38,058 nt of DNA from Halocafeteria seosinensis (lineage: Eukaryota; Sar; Bigyra; Bicosoecida), in NCBI GenBank assembly GCA_001687465.1, contig LVLI01000220.1, forward strand, positions 1-38,058, given 5' to 3'. Positions within the stretch are counted from its first letter, which is position 1; each line of letters opens with the position of its first letter. Position numbers and translations under genes: made by a program. Under the pieces are notes generated by a model, which was not told the DNA's origin, searched no databases, and saw nothing but the letters and a program-made list of their open reading frames with translations. This document shows, piece by piece, positions 32,901 through 38,058 of the stretch.

Positions 32901-34122
32901 AGCACCCTCGACAAGCAGCTCAGCAGCGGCTAATGACCCCTCAACTGCTCCTGAGACGCCTAAGGAGGCCATTGAACTACCAGAGGAAATGCTCAATCAC
33001 CAGCCAAGACAAGATATGGGCGAGAAGATGACATGTTGGGATTTCAACGTTTTAGAATACTCTCCTCAAGAACTTCAACTGTGCTGTGTGGACATGCTGC
33101 ACTACACTGGTCTGTTACAGAGATTCAATCTACCGATTCCCAAGCTGATGCGGTTTATCAGTAAAATCGCTAACAGATACCAAGACAACCCTTACCATAA
33201 CTGGTACCATGGTGCGTCAGTTGTACACGTCAGTTTTGTCATCTTACAGGCATCTCGTCCTGTCCAAGATGCTCTGTCTATGCTACATCGGTTAGCGCTC
33301 CTTCTCAGTGCTATCTGTCACGATGTGGACCACCCAGGGCTGAACAACGGGTATCATGTGAGTCACTTCTTTTTCGAGTAGATATTTCTTGACATTCTTA
33401 ATTGCTTTGCTGTATATGTGACATTACAGGCGAATACATTCCACCCGCTGGCACTGACATACAATGACAACTCTGTGTTGGAAAATCACCACGCCGCTAT
33501 CATGTTCCACACTTTACGAGATGAAAAGAGTCAGACTAATGCCTTAGCGACTTTGTCTCGCCCAGAGTTCAAAGAATTCCGGAGGATATCAATTAATGCC
33601 ATCCTCTCCACTGACATGGTGCATCACATGGATATGGTAAATTCGATCAAGATGCTGCCAAGTGACATTCCAACGGCTTTTGGTACCGCTGGGTCGAAAA
33701 CGAAGGCATCTGGTACACCAGAAGGAACCCACGCAAAGCAGTCACCAGAGGAGCCCACGGCAACAAAGTTAAAAATCAAATTTAGTCTTGTTGATCTTAT
33801 ATTGCACAGTGCGGACCTCTGTAACCCCGTTCTTCCCGACTTTAACGTTGTCAAGCAATGGGCGTATAAAGTCTGCAAGGAATTCGATAATCAAGCAAAG
33901 CTAGAGAAAGCAGCTGGGTTAGAACCGGCCCCCTTTATGACAAACCTTGATACTGAAGGAGCTATTGCGAAGAATCAACTCGGATTTTTGGACTATGTTT
34001 GTAAGCCTCTGTGGGAGGCGATGGCAGACTTGGTCCCTGAAATAAGCAGCGTCCGTGAAAACTTGCAAAACAACCGCACCCAATGGAAGGAGATCGTCGA
34101 TACTCAAGCAGCCTCGAATTGA
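29953..34122 (+). CDS. GAF-domain cyclic-nucleotide phosphodiesterase, 2 exons, 1365 aa
   Basis: Hydrolyses cAMP and/or cGMP. Exon 1 (29953-33357) joins exon 2 (33430-34122) in phase 0 (CAT|gtgagt ... acattacag|GCG). The first ~550 residues are Ser/Gly-rich and largely disordered. Two tandem GAF domains follow (about 556-710 and 723-930); GAF-A keeps the family's NKxnxxxF-like region (QAINKLSGECFT). The catalytic domain starts near 1027. Metal-site residues are present: HNWYHGASVVH (1082-1092), HDVDHPGLNN (1123-1132), then LHSADLCNP. The NQLGFLDYVCKPLW block contains the purine-contact Gln. A ~35-residue Ser/Thr/Lys insertion separates DMVHHMDMV from the metal-site Asp. This layout matches GAF-PDE proteins (PDE2/5/6/11-like), where GAF domains sense cyclic nucleotides. 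Substrate preference is not readable. Confidence 0.92.
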
Positions 34123-34439
34123 TTCTTGTTGAGGACGTGAAGAGAGAGAGAGAGAGAGACGGAAAAAAGAATATCAGTATTATAGGTTTGGCTGTCGCGA
34201 GCAGAGGATGCGATGCATGTATATTGGTTATACATGTCATAGCCACAGCACCACCAGGAAATTGCTTTCGCTTCCCCGTTGAATTTCACAGGTCCTCCTG
34301 TGGTTTTCCCCCGTACCTAGACATTTTCACGCACCGAAAATACACTGCATGTACTCTAATATCTCTGGTGGTAGCGCTGTCTAGGTCGTCCCATGTACCC
34401 TTCTTCCGCACGGGTATCCAATCGATCAATTCAGCATTA

Positions 34440-34926
34440 TTACTGCTGAAATCCGTACTTCTTTTTCTCATAAAACCAATCTGCTCGTGCTGAACCAATG
34501 TTGATGACTTTAGGGCATCCGTCTCTGTCTTTCTCCTGCTGGACGCATTCCTTGCAATAATACGCCTCCGAGACGCCAGGAAGTCCACACACGACACATC
34601 TTCCTTCATACGAGCCATAATTGCACTCATCGCAAATACGCACGACTTTATGGGGCCGCACGTAGGAATCGCAGATAACACACCTCCCATCACCTGCATC
34701 CATTGGAGTCTATCTACGGCGCATGCATGAAGGTCAACGACACGACGCTATTCACGTACACTTTTCACATAAATAGCCCACCGCGATTCCTGGCTGCTTC
34801 CGACACAGGATCAAGTCAGCATCTGCACCACAACAATAGGGGCATTATTATCATCATTGTATACTCTATACCGCACAGTCGATGTCGTCGAAGGGTGCAA
34901 CGCCACTTACGGTGTCTCGCCGCCAT
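34440..34926 (-). CDS. PHF5A: PHF5A-like splicing factor (SF3b subunit), 3 exons, 110 aa
   Basis: PHF5A is a small zinc-knuckle protein of the SF3b complex that helps the U2 snRNP bind the intron branch point. Exons 34926-34911 (five codons plus one base), 34822-34760 and 34693-34440 join in phase with introns of 88 and 66 bp. The frame gives [19 protein letters not shown], then [59 protein letters not shown] and a KKKYGF C-terminus. All the zinc-binding Cys pairs are visible. The total is 110 residues, the usual length for the family. It is convergent with the phosphodiesterase gene. Confidence 0.94.
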
Positions 34927-36064
34927 GGCCGGCTGTCTGTCTGTGGCGTCGCTGCGCTACAAGAAGGTTGTACAGTCCTCTCCTTTATGTAAGAGATGTT
35001 GTACAGTCGGAGGGAAATAACAATCCATGCAATTCCTGTTACGATACCTTCTACAGTACCCCGCTGGGAAGTTCACAACATTGTCCTAGAAAAGCCTTCT
35101 GAAAAGGTTAGCTTACCACAGTTATAGTTTTCCACAAATAAATAAACGGGGGGAAAAAAATAAATAAAATAAAAAATATCAAAATTCATGTGTACGTTCC
35201 TATATGCAGTCTAATGAAGAACACTGTTGGACCCACTTCATTTCGATGGCACACACGCCATCCCTGAAGTCGGAACGCCTGCTCTGCCGCCTTTTCACAA
35301 AATTTGCGATGAGTGGTTTGTCATGTAATTTGCAGACATCCACACAAGGACAGAACCTGTTGAGGGGGACAATGCCGGAGTGCCTTTTACGGTGCTCTCT
35401 GAAGAGTAGACCGTAAAATTCATAAGTGTCCTACGCAAACCGGGCTGGTCGCCCGGGGGTAGTGAGCCGGGCCGAGGGACCGGGCACGCCTTTGCAGGCT
35501 GGCTGAAGGGATTAAACTGAGTTTACTAGTGTATTGAAACTACAAATTCGAGTGAGATGGTATCCGTGCGCTCTCTTTTGATGAGTAAAGCCCCTCTAAG
35601 CACAGCGGCTATGTTAGTTGCGGTGCGAAAGGAACGATGGAGGCAAGAATGGTGCCGATACTTGTAACAGAGAACGGATAGCGTATCGTTCGTTGGTGAA
35701 AATAGACGTATGGAGATTGAGTTTGGTTAATGTTACTTGCTTGCTGAATTGGTTCGACCGTCTGCGGTTAGGTGGTATCAACGAGATCGTCCACTGACAG
35801 GAAACGCCTTCGGAGAGCGGCCACAAGCGCGACTACTGCTGTTTCTAGGACTGCACATCCAGTGCTTCGTTGGACGTTATGGTACAGGGTATGTGTTTCG
35901 GCGCGATTCCTCCGCATCGTTCTGTCGCCTCTGCCACGCTACATTTTCCGGAGAGTAAAGAGCTTGTCGACACAATTCTTCTCGGAAGCCGATCTCATCG
36001 ACTCGATCACCGACTGCTAAGGGCCACATCTGTGCAGAAGTCCACAATCTAGGGAGCTTATATA
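34927..36064. other. Region with weak exon candidate and GC-rich hairpin
   Basis: A minus-strand exon candidate at 35430-35200 follows a gcgtag acceptor and reads DTYEFYGLLFREHRKRHSG, NRFCPCVDVCKLHDKPLI and on to a TAG, with paired Cys, but no upstream exon was found. At 35440-35500 the sequence turns GC-rich and contains an inverted repeat, ccgggc...gcccgg. An A-rich run lies at 35150-35180. Plus-strand frames at 35737-36052 have no recognisable domain. Confidence 0.35.
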
Positions 36065-37736
36065 CTACAGCTGAGATGAGGCGGGTTGCCTTGCTTGGAA
36101 ACCAAGGTGGTATACATGCGATGGTATCCGATCGCGGCTACGGAGAATATCTAATGCTATTCTTCTCCTCTGATAGGGCATGTCGTCTTCCCACACGTTG
36201 CCCATTGGGTATATATCGACGTCGTCTCTGAGGTACACGTCGTGGTCCTCTCCCAGAGTAGCAACCGCCCTTATGATCATAATGCCACTGTCGTGTGGGT
36301 TTGTTACCCTTCGGAGAGTTGAGTCTGTTCTTGTTGTCCACGCTGGCAAAGAAGAGCTGCTATCTCGTCGTCTTGCTAGGAACGGGCATCGTCGTAGCCA
36401 CCACTGCAATAGCTTGTAGTGAGCATTTACCTCAGCATGAGGGATAGAACCCTCGTTAGGGTTAAATAGCACCAGTGTTGACGCTTCTAGGAAGATGGAA
36501 AACATGACCCAATGGCCCGTGCTTAGCTGGACCGGTACTATTATTGTCTGCAGACGTTCATGTTCCAAATTAGCTTGGACAGCTCTGTCAAGCCCTTCGG
36601 CTTTTGAGTAAGCGGACATGTTATCGTTCATCAGACTGGCAATAAATGCGGGTGTCCTGTAGCATACCTCATTGGCCTCCCCGTTTAGGAGACTGACTGG
36701 TACCCGAACTACTGTTCATGAACAGACAATGGCAGAACGGTTAGGGTTATGACCTGTTGACAATGGCAATGATCGTTTCCGGATTAGATGATCGGGGCTC
36801 CCGACTAAACTTGGGGATATTCCTAGTGGCGTCTGTTAGTAAGCTGGAACAAAAAGAGTCTACTATCCACACTTTTCTTCCTCTAGCGTCAGCCCAGCGC
36901 TGAAACAGAGCTCCAGCTGCGTTGAACACGTTGCTATGCAGCCACCTTGTCCGACTCACAAGACAATCAAGCTTCTCTAACAGAACTTTCCAGGATCCAA
37001 TCTCAGCGACGATACAATTGTCAGGCCTTTGTGTGTGCCATGCGTTATGAAAGAGGGAGATATCCGTCTCTGACAAGTTCCTAAGCTGGTCCCAAGCATT
37101 TTGGGCCCTTCCGCTTCTGCGCTGTGCAGGCTTCCATCTCCATTCATGTGTTTCCACGACGGTCGTCTGGCGGGTTTGCTTGCCCCGTAGGTACTCAACA
37201 TAAAGTAGGGGCACCATAAATGCTTTTGGTGCTGCTTTCGTCAGCTTAACAGCAGCACAACGGATTTTACTTTGCACAACAGTGTCACCTGTGAGGGGAG
37301 CGCTTTTAATCTGCACTCGACAACGTCCTTTATTGTGTTGGCAAGCTGCTTTTCTGTTGCTTGAGTAACTTGTTTAGGATGTGTAGTTCTAAACACTGAT
37401 CATCAGGGGAAAGTTGTAATATCTTGTTCAAAGTGGAACTGAAATACAAGGAGCAATTTGTATTACCGCCAGAGTTAAAATGATTCCAGGACATCGAGCT
37501 TGTAACACGTACTTCATACTCCGTGGATAATTGAACGCCCATACCCAGTCGATATCGGGATCAGTGACGCCCCGGTAGAGGGACTCCGTCAACTGCGCGA
37601 ATTGCTCCCCCTGCAACTCATCATAAGCGGCACGTAGAATATCTCCGAGAGGATTCTTTTTCGGGCCTGTTGAAGATGCACTGCGTTCTTGGAACGGGTC
37701 TGCAAAATGGAAAGAACTGTCCTGAGAGTTATGCAT
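36065..37736 (-). pseudogene. ULP1-like (C48) peptidase relative, Cys-to-Ser, multi-exon
   Basis: ULP1 enzymes cleave SUMO and related modifiers; transposon-borne versions exist in many protists. The last exon (36656-36065) and the one before (up to 36754, open to 37316) join in phase across a 97 bp intron (AAC AG|gtcata ... gctacag|G ACA). The fold is visible as SRTRWLHSNVFNAAGALFQR, VQLSTGHWVMFSIFLEAST (catalytic His), LVLFNPNEG where an Asp is usual, and NPHDSGIMII where the family has D-C-G. Upstream, exons near 37289-37244 and 37699-37513 (DPFQERSASS ... GDILRAAYDELQGEQFAQL) can be linked by short introns, but frame switches near 37280-37330 are unresolved. Loss of the nucleophile and shifted frames suggest a decayed or non-proteolytic copy. 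Confidence 0.55.
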
Positions 37737-37918
37737 GATATCTGCAATGCCGGACTTAACAGAGTCTACCTGAGCCTTCTCCTTCCAGACTGAGCGTTGA
37801 CGATACCCCTGACATCGTTGGCGCAGGCATGGCGCCTCCTCCGATGCCTCCTGAGCAAAATCAGTGTTGTGTTACCTTACGGCGCATGTCAGCAAGGCTG
37901 CAGGAACAGCGGGCCCGT

Positions 37919-38012
37919 CGCTGCTTAACACGGGCGCATACCGCTCCTCGTTAAGAGGATGCGGTCAACTCCCCGGCCGGTGGGCTATCTGTCACATATG
38001 TATGTGTGTGTG
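37919..38012. mobile_element. Second copy of the MITE-like element, inverted
   Basis: This segment is, on the opposite strand, nearly the same as 4932-5029 (shared tgtgacagatagcccaccgg and gaggagcggtatgcgcccgt). Unlike the left copy, it has only one gcatcctcttaac block. No flanking target duplication is evident. It ends close to the window edge, upstream of the ULP1-like gene on the minus strand. Confidence 0.65.
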
Positions 38013-38058
38013 TTCTTTGGACTGGTCAATCCTGCAGAGTCTCTGGAAATCCTTAGAC

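Noticed and set aside
35440-35500. GC-rich segment considered as a tRNA or rRNA fragment
   Set aside because: It has a hairpin but no tRNA arms, GTTC-type T-loop or recognisable rRNA sequence.

Overview
This is a compact nuclear segment from a eukaryote, probably a protist. Almost every gene is split by short GT-AG introns, mostly 58-90 bp. Products include the spliceosome protein PHF5A, a kinesin, a kinesin-binding protein homologue, a Rho GDI and a GAF-domain cyclic-nucleotide phosphodiesterase. The mix of short introns, a flagellate-type kinesin/KIFBP pair, an EF-hand protein and a Ser/Thr-rich secreted protein would fit a stramenopile-like protist. That placement is inference; no single gene here fixes the species. 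I see no prokaryotic operon, CRISPR array, rRNA or tRNA.

Layout. 136-4503 holds an EF-hand/coiled-coil protein (+), a newly pieced-together 94-residue membrane protein in three exons (-) and a RhoGDI (+). 4678-8503 is a scrambled accessory stretch. It has two decayed U-box copies, one of them interrupted by a ~98 bp insertion flanked by an 11 bp target duplication, an ankyrin-like fragment, a copy of the 3' end of the neighbouring sulfotransferase gene, a small membrane protein and the intact sulfotransferase (7062-8057). 8989-15080 holds KIFBP (+, 7 exons) and a mitochondrial-type acetyl-CoA synthetase (-, 13 exons), tail to tail. 15482-21323 holds a small probable mitochondrial protein (-) and an N-terminal-motor kinesin (+, 8 exons). 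22326-25892 (-) encodes a large secreted protein with GLUG-like glycine repeats followed by a mucin-like Ser/Thr/Pro tail; its 3' splice site lies in a 79 bp tandem duplication. 26614-28262 (+) is a PrsW-family intramembrane protease. 29953-34122 (+) is the GAF-GAF-PDE protein, followed tail to tail by PHF5A (-, 34440-34926). 35200-38058 looks like a second accessory region: a ULP1-like (C48) cysteine-peptidase relative whose catalytic Cys codon reads Ser, and an inverted second copy of the short element found at 4932-5029.

Functionally the housekeeping genes are unrelated neighbours rather than an operon. The one suggestive pairing is the kinesin and the kinesin-binding protein homologue, about 5 kb apart on the same strand. 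Exon coordinates given here were obtained by following reading frame and splice-site phase by eye, so they are predictions that transcripts should confirm.
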